From contig CM049310.1 of assembly GCA_026874595.1 (NCBI GenBank), forward strand, positions 39,561,558 to 39,625,557: a DNA stretch of 64,000 nt, written 5' to 3'. Below the pieces are notes generated by a model, which worked only from the letters and a program-made list of their open reading frames with translations, had not been told where the DNA came from and ran no database searches. Made by a program: the position numbers and the translations under genes. Shown here piece by piece: positions 10,260 through 20,900 of this stretch; the first letter of the stretch is position 1, and each line of letters opens with the position of its first letter. Origin of the DNA: Sipunculus nudus. Taxonomy: Eukaryota > Annelida > Sipuncula > Golfingiida > Sipunculidae.

Positions 10260-11238
10260 TTTACATAATTATAGACCTATAAGCCTCTGTAACACTGATT
10301 ATAAAATATTAGCACAAGTATTAGCAAATAGATTGCAAAATATTTTACCAAAAATAATTGACCCAGATCAGACCGGATATATTAAAGGTAGATACATCGG
10401 AAATAATTTACGTCTTATTACGGACATATTTGAATTTGCTAAGAAATATAATAAAGAAGGGGGGTTAATTTTTCTCGATTTTACAAAGGCTTTTGATAGC
10501 TTAGAATGGAATTTTATGTTTGAAACTTTTAAAAAATCTAATTTTGGTCAGAACTTTATCAACTGGATTAAAACTATTTACAATAACCCACTTTTTACTA
10601 CAAAAAATAACGGATGGTTATCTTCAAAAAATGTAATGAAAAGAGGTATACGACAGGGCTGTCCAGTATCTGCATTACTTTTTATTATTTCAGTTGAAAT
10701 ATTGGCACAAAAAATACGAACAAATGATAATATTAACGGCTTTATTTTTGGCAGTAAAGAAATAAAACTTAGCCAATATGCAGATGATACTACTTTGACT
10801 CTGAGAAATGATAAATCAGTTTCAACTGCCTTGAAGGAAATTTATGAATTTGGAAACCTAGCTGGTTTAAAACTAAATATGGAAAAAACTACCGTTTTAG
10901 ATCTGGGAAATAATAAGAGGCATAAAGATCCAATAGGAGTAAAATGGACAAAACAGCCAGTGAAATGCTTAGGAATTTGGTTTGGATATGATGAGAAATG
11001 TATAGAAAAACTAAACTGGGAAGACAAAATTGATAAAATAGAGAATAACATAAAAATTTGGAAGTTGCGGAATCTAAGTTTAATTGGAAAAATATTAATT
11101 GTTAACACAATACTTTTATCCAAAATAGCATTACAAGCTTCGGTACTACCAATTCCGGACGGATTCGAAAAAAGAATAAACAAAGTTATTTATAACTATA
11201 TTTGGAATAAAACAGAAAAAATTAAAAGGTCAGTTTAA
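10222..11238 (+). pseudogene. LINE ORF2 part 2: reverse transcriptase palm
   Basis: This continues ORF2 in the next frame from GDKYNLHNYRPISL; the first Met is at 10333. It holds the catalytic core: GYIKGR, FLDFTKAFDSLEW (first Asp of the triad), RGIRQGCPVSALLF, and QYADD at 10774-10788 with both metal-binding aspartates. It ends at a stop at 11236-11238 after KIKRSV, again by a frameshift (between 11226 and 11237). The sequence resumes as LIRDIEEGG in the third frame. All key residues are present, so damage to this copy is limited to the indels. Confidence 0.9.
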
Positions 11239-12458
11239 TAAGAGATATAGAGGAAGGAGGTCTTAAAATGATCGATATTAATAGTTGGTTACTTTCATTT
11301 AAAGCTGCATGGGTACCAAGAATACTTTATGAAGAAAATAAATGGAAACATATCTTTAAATATTATTTACACAGCTGTGGGCTCCATACAGACTGGGTAT
11401 TTAACACAAACTGTGTATCAATAAAGCAGTTTTGCATATTGAAACATATACCCCAATTTTATAGAGAAGTGATATTAGCTTTTAATAAATGTAAGGTTAA
11501 AAGAGAGATTACTTCACCAGAAGATATTTTAAAACAACCATTATGGGGTAACACTGAATTTATGATCAATAATAAATGCTTATATTTTAAAGCCTGGGTT
11601 GAAGAAAATATAATTTATATTCGAGATGTTCTAAACAATGATGGCACTTTTATATCAGTCAGCAACCTTTTAAAGAAATTAAAAATAAAACACAATTGGA
11701 TATCGGAATATATACAGGTTAAAAATGCCGTTAAAAAGACTTTTTCTCTATTTCCAAAAGAACAATTCATAAAGAAATCGGTTTATCTAGAACACACATA
11801 CACGCTTGGTAAACATAATATTAATATATATAAGAAAAAATCAAAATTCTTTTACAATGAATTAGTAAGAAGAAATATGTCTTCTCCCAAACATCAAATT
11901 ATTTTGCAGGAAAAATTTAAAAAAGAATTAATAAGTTGGACAAAAGTCTATCAGTGTAAAATTAAAAACATGCCAACGAAAAAACTATCAGAATTTAATT
12001 TCAAATTATTACATGGCATTATTCCAACAGGTACCAAAATGTCCAAATGGAACTCAAATATTTCCCATCTTTGTAAATTTTGTAATGTAAATGAAAATGC
12101 TGAACATATGCTGTATGAATGTAAATTATTGAGGGAGATATGGGAAAATATTATGAAAATACTTCATATCCAGATAAACTGGGAAACGCTCGTAATTGGT
12201 CATAAATACGCACTGGATGGTAATTTTGTAAAAATGAACAATTTCATAATATCAGTAACTACGTATGCCATTTTTAAGTACAATATGCATTGTAAATATA
12301 ATGAAATTAGCCTATCAGAGAGTAAAATACGACAATATGTATCGCAAGATATTATGAAACATGTATATATTCAGAAATATTTAAAATACCCTTACTTGAA
12401 TCAAATTTTCATTGATAGATTTATAAAAATTAAAGATAGTATTTTATCTGTATGTTAA
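11226..12458 (+). pseudogene. LINE ORF2 part 3: RT thumb and C-terminal CCHC finger
   Basis: This is the C-terminal part of ORF2, open from about 11226 (first Met 11268) to 12458. It begins with GGLKMIDINSW, typical of the segment just after the palm in L1/Tx1 elements. Counting from that Met, a zinc finger lies at C269-x2-C272-x7-H280-x4-C285, within HLCKFCNVNENAEHMLYEC. The preceding KLLHG-IPTGTKM resembles the segment ahead of the finger in related elements. The last 100 residues are Lys/Ile/Asn-rich. Confidence 0.85.
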
Positions 12459-12507
12459 TATTGAATGTTTATTTATTTTTCATTATATTCTTAAATGTTA
12501 TTGTGCT

Positions 12508-12551
12508 GACAGATAAAAATGAATGTATTCATTCCATCCCCTCTATCTGTC
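12508..12551 (+). other. nested hairpin in the LINE 3' end
   Basis: GACAGATA (12508-12515) pairs perfectly with TATCTGTC (12544-12551). Between them ATGAAT-GT-ATTCAT (12519-12532) is a second perfect stem. The structure lies within the last 50 bases of the element. Some LINEs require a 3' stem-loop for recognition by their reverse transcriptase; that role here is inference. Confidence 0.55.
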
Positions 12552-12556
12552 GGAGT

Positions 12557-12800
12557 GGTCAAACAACCGAGCGTGTTGATAACTCATTAAAAGAACGAAG
12601 AGAGCGGGTGTTGTCGTCGTCATTCAGGCGTGACCATGGTTTGTCTGCTGCGAGGACCGGGTGTTTCTTTAGAAAACCAAACAATATTTGATGTTAATTA
12701 ATATGACAACTTAGGGACATAATTATAGTAAGACTAAGCTGAAGCGTGACCAGGTGTGGTATCTTCACGTTATGTTGTTAACAAACTATCCTTCATCTTA
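12557..12800 (-). promoter_or_regulatory. distal upstream module of copy B, displaced 5 kb by the LINE
   Basis: From TCAAACAACCGAG onward this matches the distal module of other copies: AACTCATTAAAAGAACGAAG, GAGAGCGGG, GGCGTGACCATGG, CCAAACAATATTTG, GAAGCGTGACC and TTGTTAACAAAC. It belongs to copy B but is now separated from its TATA region by about 5 kb of LINE. Confidence 0.8.
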
Positions 12801-13540
12801 AAGGATTTCAAAGAGTAAAGTGATCTAAAAAGTTATTACAACATAATGGCTAATTCAATGTTAATGATCAGAATAATAAATTAATAATAGATGGAATAAG
12901 TTTATTGATTAATAGTACATAATTCATAATTACAACATAGTGTAATAATTACTGAAATCTAGCAATAAACTCGTAATGCTATGAAATCTATACTGCTGAC
13001 CGACACAAAAAGTCAATAGGCTTATTTCCTCTGCATTCCCGCAGTCTCAAGATGATTAACACTAGTGTCATAAAATTACTTCACAACTATGAGGAAATTT
13101 AGCACTGAGTGACATAATTAAAAATACTCTTACCCCTAAATTATCACAATTTCATTCTCTGCAGGACAATCTACAAGTAGAATTAACATTTTACTATTGT
13201 AATAATAATAATTATAACATTTATAAACATCTCCTTACAACTTTTCGATAAGCAGTCCACTTTCGCATGTATACATGCGACTTTGTAACTGTACGCCCCC
13301 TCTTAGGTGGATTATGGTGTTCTCCATCATATTGTAAGGACAGCTTTTCCTGAACTCTGGATGACGGTTCGTTCAATGGATCAGGGATTATAAATTGAGG
13401 ACGTCCAGGTGCCTGAATACAAACATAATACTGTGGTTCCTGAAACATTATAGTTCTCTGAATATTCATTGACATTTTTATTTTGTATAATTATTGCTGT
13501 TCATTTTTAGTATATATTTTATTAAGGCCAGTTTGTTCAG
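12801..13540. other. AT-rich spacer with one unassigned small frame
   Basis: On the minus strand 13221-13475 is an 84-codon frame (start MSMNIQRT, containing PQYYVCIQAPGRPQF and KRGRTVTKS) with a non-random look. I cannot assign it. The corresponding segment at 30350-30510 has lost 17 bases and the frame, so it is not maintained there. It could be an exon or transposon relic. Confidence 0.3.
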
Positions 13541-13549
13541 CCCGTGTTG

Positions 13550-14180
13550 ATCTTATATTGGGAGACAGTTAGGGAGCGAGGAGGTAAATAAGTGAGGGAG
13601 CGAATGAGTGAGGTAACGACAAAGAGAGTGAGGGAATGAGAGAAGGAAGGGGAGAGCGTGAGGGATAGATTGATGGTTTTGGAAGTTTGGGACCAAGATG
13701 ATAAATTAGGAAGAGCAGATAAAGAGTAGAGCGAATGAATGGGAATGAGCGAAGAGACAGAGTGAGGCAGAGTGTTAGAAAGATGGGGGGGGGGGGGGGG
13801 GGACTGAAGGGACGGATAAAGAGTGAGTTTAAAGGAAGGACGAGGATGAGAGTGGAAGATTGAGTGAGAGATGGAGGGAGAAATTAAACGTGAAGAAAGG
13901 TGAGGGAGTGAAGGATGGAGTGAGCGAATGAGGAGGGGAGATGGTGAGAGTGATGGAATGAGAATATTGATTGAGGGAGAGACTGAAGATAAGTTAAGGG
14001 GGAAACGAGTGATGAGGGAGAGAGGGGGGAGGGAGCGAATGGAGGGGAGAGGGAGGACGCGAAATGGACAGAAAGAGAGGATGAGGGAGCGATTGAGGGA
14101 GGGATCGAATGAAGGAGGAGTGATGGAAGAAGCGAAAGAAAAGGAGTGAATAAAGAAGTCCGAAGGAAGAATGAGTGAGT
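13550..14180. repeat. purine-rich degenerate repeat (GAGGGAGCGA-type)
   Basis: This is a 630-base almost pure A/G stretch built from degenerate GAGTGAGGGAGCGAATGAG-like units, with a G run near 13786-13801. It resembles the reverse complement of the 23-bp array downstream of copy C, so C lies between two inverted, related tracts. A shorter homologue lies at 30600-31080 upstream of copy F. The long minus-strand frame across it is low-complexity Ser/Pro/Leu and not credible as a gene. Confidence 0.75.
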
Positions 14181-15100
14181 AGCGACAGAGGATATATCCT
14201 GTTGCATATTTATATCTGTATAAAGACGACATCAAGCAACAAACTTTGTGACTGAAAGACTTCATTATGTGACAATATCTCTGACAGTGTTTCATGATGC
14301 TGTCTCGTCTCTGCATGCGGACAATGTCTCTCATGGAATTTTGTATCAACATATATTATTATTCATAAAGAATGTTCTGTTATAAAGCTGTAAACGTTTG
14401 TATCAAAGTCACATTTTCCTCAGAAATTGGTGCGACTGTATTTATTTAACCATTTATTATAGGACTTCGAAAAAAAAAAAAAATTTATGTTCAGGCTACA
14501 ACGTTACAACTAAACAGGGAAAAGGACACCATTACAAAGGAAAAATTTTATCGAAATTATATTAATTTCTTGAAGAAATGTCCGAGCGACTGCCGCTCAA
14601 AATCAGAAAAAAAATACTACTGAAAATTAAATCATAAAATGATGCTGCCTAATAATTCCGCAATATTTATCCGCTTCTTCAGTCTTCTCAATACATTAAA
14701 CTAAATTAATATAAATAATAAGATTTAGACGAGAATTTCAGTGGCTGTAAATAAATATATTTGTATTAGAATTTATAATTGGAATAAGATTAAAACCAGT
14801 TCTCCTTTGTACAATATATTTATCCAATTTTTATCATCAATTTGGCCGCAAGCTAAAGAATCAGGTCCACATGACTGTTGTATGATCATATTTATTATAA
14901 ATTTAAGATTACAACATATTTTATTTCTATATGTTTAATTAAACATTTCTCAATTTATCAACATATATCAAAACACAATGTGAAAATTTAAAATACTCCA
15001 TAAGTTTTACTCAGGATATAAAAAAGACAAACCCTGCTTATGAATTAGATTGTAAACATGGAATCAGTCGTTTTGCAGTAATAACAAAGTTTATTGTATT
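14181..15100. other. AT-rich spacer, no gene recognised
   Basis: It contains short A runs and no convincing frame. The part from about 14640 on is repeated at 31075-31540 as part of the duplicated C/F block. Confidence 0.6.
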
Positions 15101-15460
15101 AATATTTAATGTAAGTTGAGATAAAAGGTAGTTTGCAAACAATAAAAAGTACAGGCAGACAGCTTTCCGGGTCACACTTCAATTCTGTTATACCACAATC
15201 CCCTGGTTAGGTTAATAATTAACAACAAACAATGTTTGGTACTTACAAAAAACAACCAGTCCTCGCAGTGGACAAGCCACGGTCACGTCTGAATGGCGAC
15301 GACAACACCCGCTCCGTTTGTTCTCTAAGAGCCGTTAATGAGTTATCAACACACTCTGTTGTTTGTCCAATGTTCTTTGAAACAACGCGTCCTCAGTGGC
15401 TGGATGTGAGAAACTCTGAGCACTTCACAAACAAGGTCATCATATAAGTATAATCCACAT
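15100..15460 (+). promoter_or_regulatory. upstream module and promoter of copy C
   Basis: In order it carries GATAAAAGGTAGTTTGCAAAC, CCGGGTCACACTTCA, the palindrome CAAACAATGTTTG at 15226-15238, ACGGTCACGTCTGAATGGC, the GCGACGACAACACCCGCTC block, TAATGAGTTATCAACACAC, TTCTTTGAAACAACGCGTC and TATAAG at 15443-15448. The inverted CCAAT box seen in D, G and H is mutated to AGTGG. The palindrome contains AACAATG, a fit to the SOX-type core. Order and spacing match the other copies. Confidence 0.65.
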
Positions 15461-15597
15461 CACTGCTTAACAGATGATCTCAGAACCTCAAGGCATTCAC
15501 ATCGATAATTCTGCAGAGTGTATATACTTAGAAATTCAGCGTCGAAACTACATTCCGCAGTAATTGCACTGAATGATTGAGTGTACTAGGTGATAAT

Positions 15598-16440
15598 ATG
15601 GCAGCTCTACTCATGTCAAGTTGGTGCTATCCATTACAACAGACAACAATTCTCTTAAGGGAGCATTTACTTCATGGCGACAACACATCAAACAGTAATG
15701 TGGATTTTACAGGTAACTTGGGTCATCGCTATCACAGTCAATGCGAATCCACGGTGAACTTCAAGATGACGTCACATACAGAGCAGCGGACCGTACCCTC
15801 CGTGCCGGTAGACCAGCCGCTCTCTATACAGGTCGGAACAGAGTATCACATAGATTACAGTAAATTCCCTGGACTTCTTGAAGAGGAGCGAGGACAGAAG
15901 GCGCCACAACCAGCTCTTTTTGTGAAGATGGCACCGACAGAGGCAGGGCATAACACAAGGAGAGGTTGCCCTCTACCGGCAGAATATAACATCACTCAAT
16001 CAACTTACGAGTCCATGATGAACCTCAAGATGATATCACATACACAGCAGACGACAAAACCCTCCGTGCCGGTAGACCAACCGCTCTCTATCCAGGTCGG
16101 ATCAGAGTATCACATAGATTACAGTAAATTCCCTGGACTTCTTGAAGAGGAGCGAGGACAGAGGGCGCCACAACCTGCTCTTCTTGTGAAGATGGATCCG
16201 GCAGAAGCGCAGCAGACGACAGACAGAGGCTGCCCTCTACCGGTAGATGGTGACATCACACCGTCAACTTGCTGTTTATCGCGGCAGAATCCTGAAATCA
16301 GTGAGAATGAGAGAAACCATGAGAGTTCGTTGTCCTTGGAAGAAATTATCTCTCTCAGGTCCTGGGAGGACTGTTTACCTGATATCAGTGTGGACTTGAT
16401 CTGTGACCTGGCCCTGGGCCAGAACCAGAGGGATTTGTAA
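15598..16440 (+). CDS. family copy C, long form with duplicated core
   Basis: This is an intact, intronless frame of 280 aa. I chose the ATG at 15598 because ATATGGCAGCTCTACTC is shared with the other plus-strand copies; an in-frame ATG at 15577 adds seven residues not conserved elsewhere. After MAALLMSSWCYPLQQTT come a variable segment, the first core (VPVDQPLSIQVGTEYHIDYS, KFPGLLEEERGQKAPQP) and an 88-residue tandem repeat carrying a second core. The shared end follows: TTDRGCPLPVDGDITPSTCC, then LSLEEIISLRSWEDCLPDIS and the acidic tail ending RDL. There is no signal peptide or membrane segment, and the end is rich in acidic and hydrophobic residues. I do not recognise the family. A small regulatory or transcription-cofactor-like protein is conceivable but unsupported by homology. 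Confidence 0.8.
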   Translation: MAALLMSSWCYPLQQTTILLREHLLHGDNTSNSNVDFTGNLGHRYHSQCESTVNFKMTSHTEQRTVPSVPVDQPLSIQVGTEYHIDYSKFPGLLEEERGQKAPQPALFVKMAPTEAGHNTRRGCPLPAEYNITQSTYESMMNLKMISHTQQTTKPSVPVDQPLSIQVGSEYHIDYSKFPGLLEEERGQRAPQPALLVKMDPAEAQQTTDRGCPLPVDGDITPSTCCLSRQNPEISENERNHESSLSLEEIISLRSWEDCLPDISVDLICDLALGQNQRDL

Positions 16441-16708
16441 ATCGCTGTTGATAATATAAAATCAAGGATTGAGCAAAGGTGATAATGTCAGTGATATATA
16501 TATATGTTAATTCTTTCTGTTTGTATAAAAAGATCTATGACATGGAGGGATTTGTAAATCCATATGAATAATTTATATGCAATGAAAGCATAACTGTGAT
16601 ATTGCCTGTGATATGTATAGACTGTTTTCCCCTTTACATGTACATGTATATATATATATATAATATATATTACATAATTACTGTTATAAATCTGTTATTG
16701 TATGACAT

Positions 16709-16714
16709 AATAAA
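16709..16714 (+). terminator. polyadenylation signal AATAAA, copy C
   Basis: It lies about 270 bases after the stop and is conserved at the same place after copy F (33157). The 3' untranslated region would end just before the (GT)n(GA)n tract. Confidence 0.55.
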
Positions 16715-16790
16715 TACATGTATAAATTATATAAGCCTGAGAATTTGCCTTTGTTTATGTCACCTTAACTCTCCGATCGGGTTAGTGTGC

Positions 16791-16794
16791 ATGT

Positions 16795-16850
<56 letters not shown>
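16791..16850. repeat. (GT)n(GA)n compound microsatellite downstream of copy C
   Basis: A pure GT run is followed directly by a pure GA run. It has the same order and relative position as after copies B (on its strand) and F. Confidence 0.95.
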
Positions 16851-16854
<4 letters not shown>

Positions 16855-16859
16855 TATTT

Positions 16860-17996
16860 CTTTGAGTGGGTGCACGGAATACCACAGATATACTCATTTT
16901 TTACACTTCCCGTATTACGGATTTGTATGCCCATTGAACAGTAAGGGAACAAATTCCCCCTTTACTCGTTTATAAACATAGGACTACACACAAATGTTCT
17001 CAACTGGTAACGTCACGTAGCTATAAACACAGTATCCAATTAATTATGAGAACACTCTAAGCAGTTTCATGCACTTATTTATACAGTTACCAGTTGGTAA
17101 CATAATTTGGCCTAGCACTTAATATGTCAATATTCGGAAATTCACGTGCAGCCTGATCTTGTACTCTAAATGCCAATTCATCAGCTAAGTGATAGTCTGA
17201 TAGAAATAAGCTGACCAAATTAATGAGTATACATGAACAAGAACAAAACCATAGTGCCACGCGTTAAAGCGCATGAAAACGGAAGTATTTTACACATAAA
17301 GTAAAACATACAAGCGTCCGTACCAAGGCCTTAATTAGACGCCATCTGGTGGCAGGTATAGGTTGAAACATTACCAAGGAGAATGTCTATGGGTAACGTT
17401 GTCACTTTCGAAAGTGGCACCCGATTTATAAACATTAATCAGTCATGTAAAAGATTTAGTCTGTGCGCTGAAATCACCACCAAATTTAGCATGCAACGTT
17501 TTTGTCATACATTTTTTTTTTACTTTTTAAAATCAATGCCATGATCACGCAATAGTAAAGCCTTAGACCTTGTGGCCGATCCTTAATCAATGTTATAACT
17601 AAGGGTGGTGACACATAACTGTTTTCACGCAACTACTCTTTCGCCACGCCTCGGAAATGCCAGTATTTGGCCTAGTAATGATGCAAAGTGTGTCATAGAA
17701 TAATATTAAACATGTCAGCCCATAAATCATGAGATGTTGACAAAATCTTTCAAATGGGGTATCGCATCATCATCTCTCAAAAACTACGCTGTTAAAAGTG
17801 GGCGAACTTGCAGCACCATTTATCATATATGGAATGAAGATAAACCTGTCGTTATGTTTATCAGATAACGAGCTTTTATGTACAAATATTATTGCAATGG
17901 TACACAAAATGCATGTTGTAACTCTTTCTAAAACAGCGAGATACAGAGTGGCCTCTATTAATTTTCATCACCGTCAGAGTGGCGGGTGTGTTCCAG
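16860..17996. repeat. 3' flank of copy C, duplicated at 33285-34424
   Basis: About 1.1 kb aligns with the flank of copy F at high identity, ending in both at CACCGTCAGARTGGCGGG just before the 23-bp arrays. Open frames here change phase between the copies, so I do not call a gene. Confidence 0.75.
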
Positions 17997-20900
17997 TCAC
18001 TGCTCCTTCACTCGCTTACTGACTGCTCCTTCACTCGTTCCCTTACTGCTCCTTTACTCGCTCCCTCACTGCTCCTTTCCTCGCTCCCTCACTGCTCCTT
18101 TACTCGCTCCCTCACTGCTCCTTTCCTCGCTCCCTCACTGCTCCTTCACTCGCTCCCTCACTGCTCCTTTCCTCGCTCCCTCACTGCTCCTTTACTCGCT
18201 CCTGGTCCTTTACTCGCTCCCTCACAGCTCCTTTACTCGCTCCCTCACTGCTCCTTTCCTCGCTCCCTCACTGCTCCTTCACTCGCTCCCTCACTGCTCC
18301 TTTCCTCGCTCCCTCACTGCTCCTTTACTCGCTCCTGGTCCTTTACTCGCTCCCTCACTGCTCCTTTACTCGCTCCCTCACTGCTCCTTTACTCGCACCC
18401 TCACTGCTCCTTTACTCGCTCCCTCACTGCTCCTTTACTCGCTCCCTCACTGCTCCTTTACTCGCTCTCTTACTGCTCCTTCACTCACTCCCTCACTGCT
18501 CCTTTACTCGCTCCCTCACAGCTCCTTTACTAGCCCTACTGCTCCTTCACTCGTTTACTGACTGCTCCTTCACTCGTTCCCTTACTGCTCCTTTACTCGC
18601 TCCCTCACTGCTCCTTTACTCGCTCCCTCACTGCTCCTTTACTCGCTCCCCCACTGCTCCTTTACTTGCTCTCTTACTGCTCCTTCACTCGCTCCCTCAC
18701 TGCTCCTTTACTCGCTCCCTCACTGCTCCTTTATTCGCTCCCTCACTGCTCCTTTATTCGCTCCCTCAGTGCTACTTTACTCGCTCCCTCACTGCTCCTT
18801 TACTCGCTCCCTCACTGCTCCTTTACTCGCTCCCTCACTGCTTCTTTCCTCGCTACCTCACTGCTCCTTTACTCGCTCCCTCACTGCTCCTTTACTCGCT
18901 CCTTCACTGCTCCTTTACTCGCTCCTTCACTGCTCCTTTACTCGCTACCTTACTGCCACTGTACTCGCTCCCTCACTGCTCCTTTACTCGCTCCCTCACT
19001 GCTCCTTTACTCGCTCCCTTACTGCTCCTTTATTCGCTCACTCAATGCTCCTTTACTCGCTCCCTCATTGCTCCTTTACTCGCTCCCTCACTGCTCCTTT
19101 ACTCGCTCCCTCACTGCTTCTTTCCTCGCTACCTCACTGCTCCTTTACTCGCTCCCTCACTGCTCCTTTACTCGCTCCTTCACTGCTCCTTTACTCGCTC
19201 CTTCACTGCTCCTTTACTCGCTCCCTTACTGCCACTGTACTCGCTTCCTCACTGCTCCTTTACTCGCTCCCTCACTGCTCCTTTACTCGCTCGCTCACTG
19301 CTCCTTTATTCGCTCACTCACTGCTCCTTTACTCGCTCCCTCACTGCTCCTTTACTCGCTCCCTTACTGCTCCTTTACTCGCTCCTTCACTGCTCCTTTA
19401 CTCGCTCCCTCACTGCTCCTTTACTTGCTCTCTTACTGCTCCTTTACTCGCTCCCTCACTGCTCCTTTACTCGCTCCCTCACTGCTCCTTTACTCGCTCC
19501 CTCACTGCTCCTTTACTCGCTCCCTCACTGCTCTTTTACTCGCTCCCTTACTGCTCCTTTACTCGCTCCCTTACTGCTCCTTTACTCGCTCCCTAACTGC
19601 TCCTTTACTCGCTCCCTCACTGCTCCTTTACTTGCTCTCTTACTGCTCCTTTACTCGCTCCCTCACTGCTCCTTTACTTGCTCACTCACTGCTCCTTTAC
19701 TCGCTCCCTCACTGCTCCTTTACTTGCTCTCTTACTGCTCCTTTACTCGCTCCCTCACTGCTCTTTTACTCGCTCCTTTACTGCTCCTTTACTCGCTCCC
19801 TTACTGCTCCTTTACTCGCTCCCTAACTGCTCCTTTACTCGCTCCCTCACTGCTCCTTTACTTGCTCTCTTACTGCTCCTTTACTCGCTCCCTCACTGCT
19901 CCTTTACTTGCTCTCTTACTGCTCCTTTACTCGCTCCCTCACTTCTCCTTTACTCGCTCCCTCACTGCTCCTTTACTCGCTCCCCCACTGCTCCTTTACT
20001 CGCTCCTTCACTGCTCCTTTACTCGCTACCTTACTGCCACTGTACTCGCTCCCTCACTGCTCCTTTACTCGCTCCCTCACTGCTCCTTTACTCGCTCCCT
20101 TACTGCTCCTTTATTCGCTCACTCAATGCTCCTTTACTCGCTCCCTCATTGCTCCTTTACTCGCTCCCTCACTGCTCCTTTACTCGCTCCCTCACTGCTT
20201 CTTTCCTCGCTACCTCACTGCTCCTTTACTCGCTCCCTCACTGCTCCTTTACTCGCTCCTTCACTGCTCCTTTACTCGCTCCTTCACTGCTCCTTTACTC
20301 GCTCCCTTACTGCCACTGTACTCGCTTCCTCACTGCTCCTTTACTCGCTCCCTCACTGCTCCTTTACTCGCTCGCTCACTGCTCCTTTATTCGCTCACTC
20401 ACTGCTCCTTTACTCGCTCCCTCACTGCTCCTTTACTCGCTCCCTTACTGCTCCTTTACTCGCTCCTTCACTGCTCCTTTACTCGCTCCCTCACTGCTCC
20501 TTTACTTGCTCTCTTACTGCTCCTTTACTCGCTCCCTCACTGCTCCTTTACTCGCTCCCTCACTGCTCCTTTACTCGCTCCCTCACTGCTCCTTTACTCG
20601 CTCCCTCACTGCTCTTTTACTCGCTCCCTTACTGCTCCTTTACTCGCTCCCTTACTGCTCCTTTACTCGCTCCCTAACTGCTCCTTTACTCGCTCCCTCA
20701 CTGCTCCTTTACTTGCTCTCTTACTGCTCCTTTACTCGCTCCCTCACTGCTCCTTTACTTGCTCACTCACTGCTCCTTTACTCGCTCCCTCACTGCTCCT
20801 TTACTTGCTCTCTTACTGCTCCTTTACTCGCTCCCTCACTGCTCTTTTACTCGCTCCTTTACTGCTCCTTTACTCGCTCCCTTACTGCTCCTTTACTCGC

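Larger units (their letters stand above)
7564..12556 (+). mobile_element. L1/Tx1-type LINE, 5'-truncated, inserted in promoter of copy B
   Basis: This is a non-LTR retrotransposon of about 5 kb with ORF1 (zinc knuckle plus NADAR domain) and ORF2 (AP endonuclease, reverse transcriptase, C-terminal zinc finger). The clade assignment rests on the two-ORF layout, the FLDFTKAFDSLEWNF motif and the C-terminal CCHC finger. The element is truncated within ORF1, and the host sequence supplies the start codon now seen. The flanks match the two halves of the family upstream module. About 30 host bases, including CCAAT, are missing at the site, and I see no target-site duplication and no poly-A tail. Two frameshifts in ORF2 make this copy inactive. 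Its AT content is higher than that of the neighbouring host genes. Confidence 0.9.

Noticed and set aside
7564..12556. Target-site duplication or poly-A tail of the LINE
   Set aside because: Comparison of both junctions shows a deletion of about 30 host bases and no repeat of the left flank at the right end. The 3' end has no A run.
13537..14352. A 271-codon Ser/Pro/Leu-rich minus-strand frame
   Set aside because: It is the translation of a low-complexity purine tract. The matching tract at 30635-31120 gives a differently broken frame.
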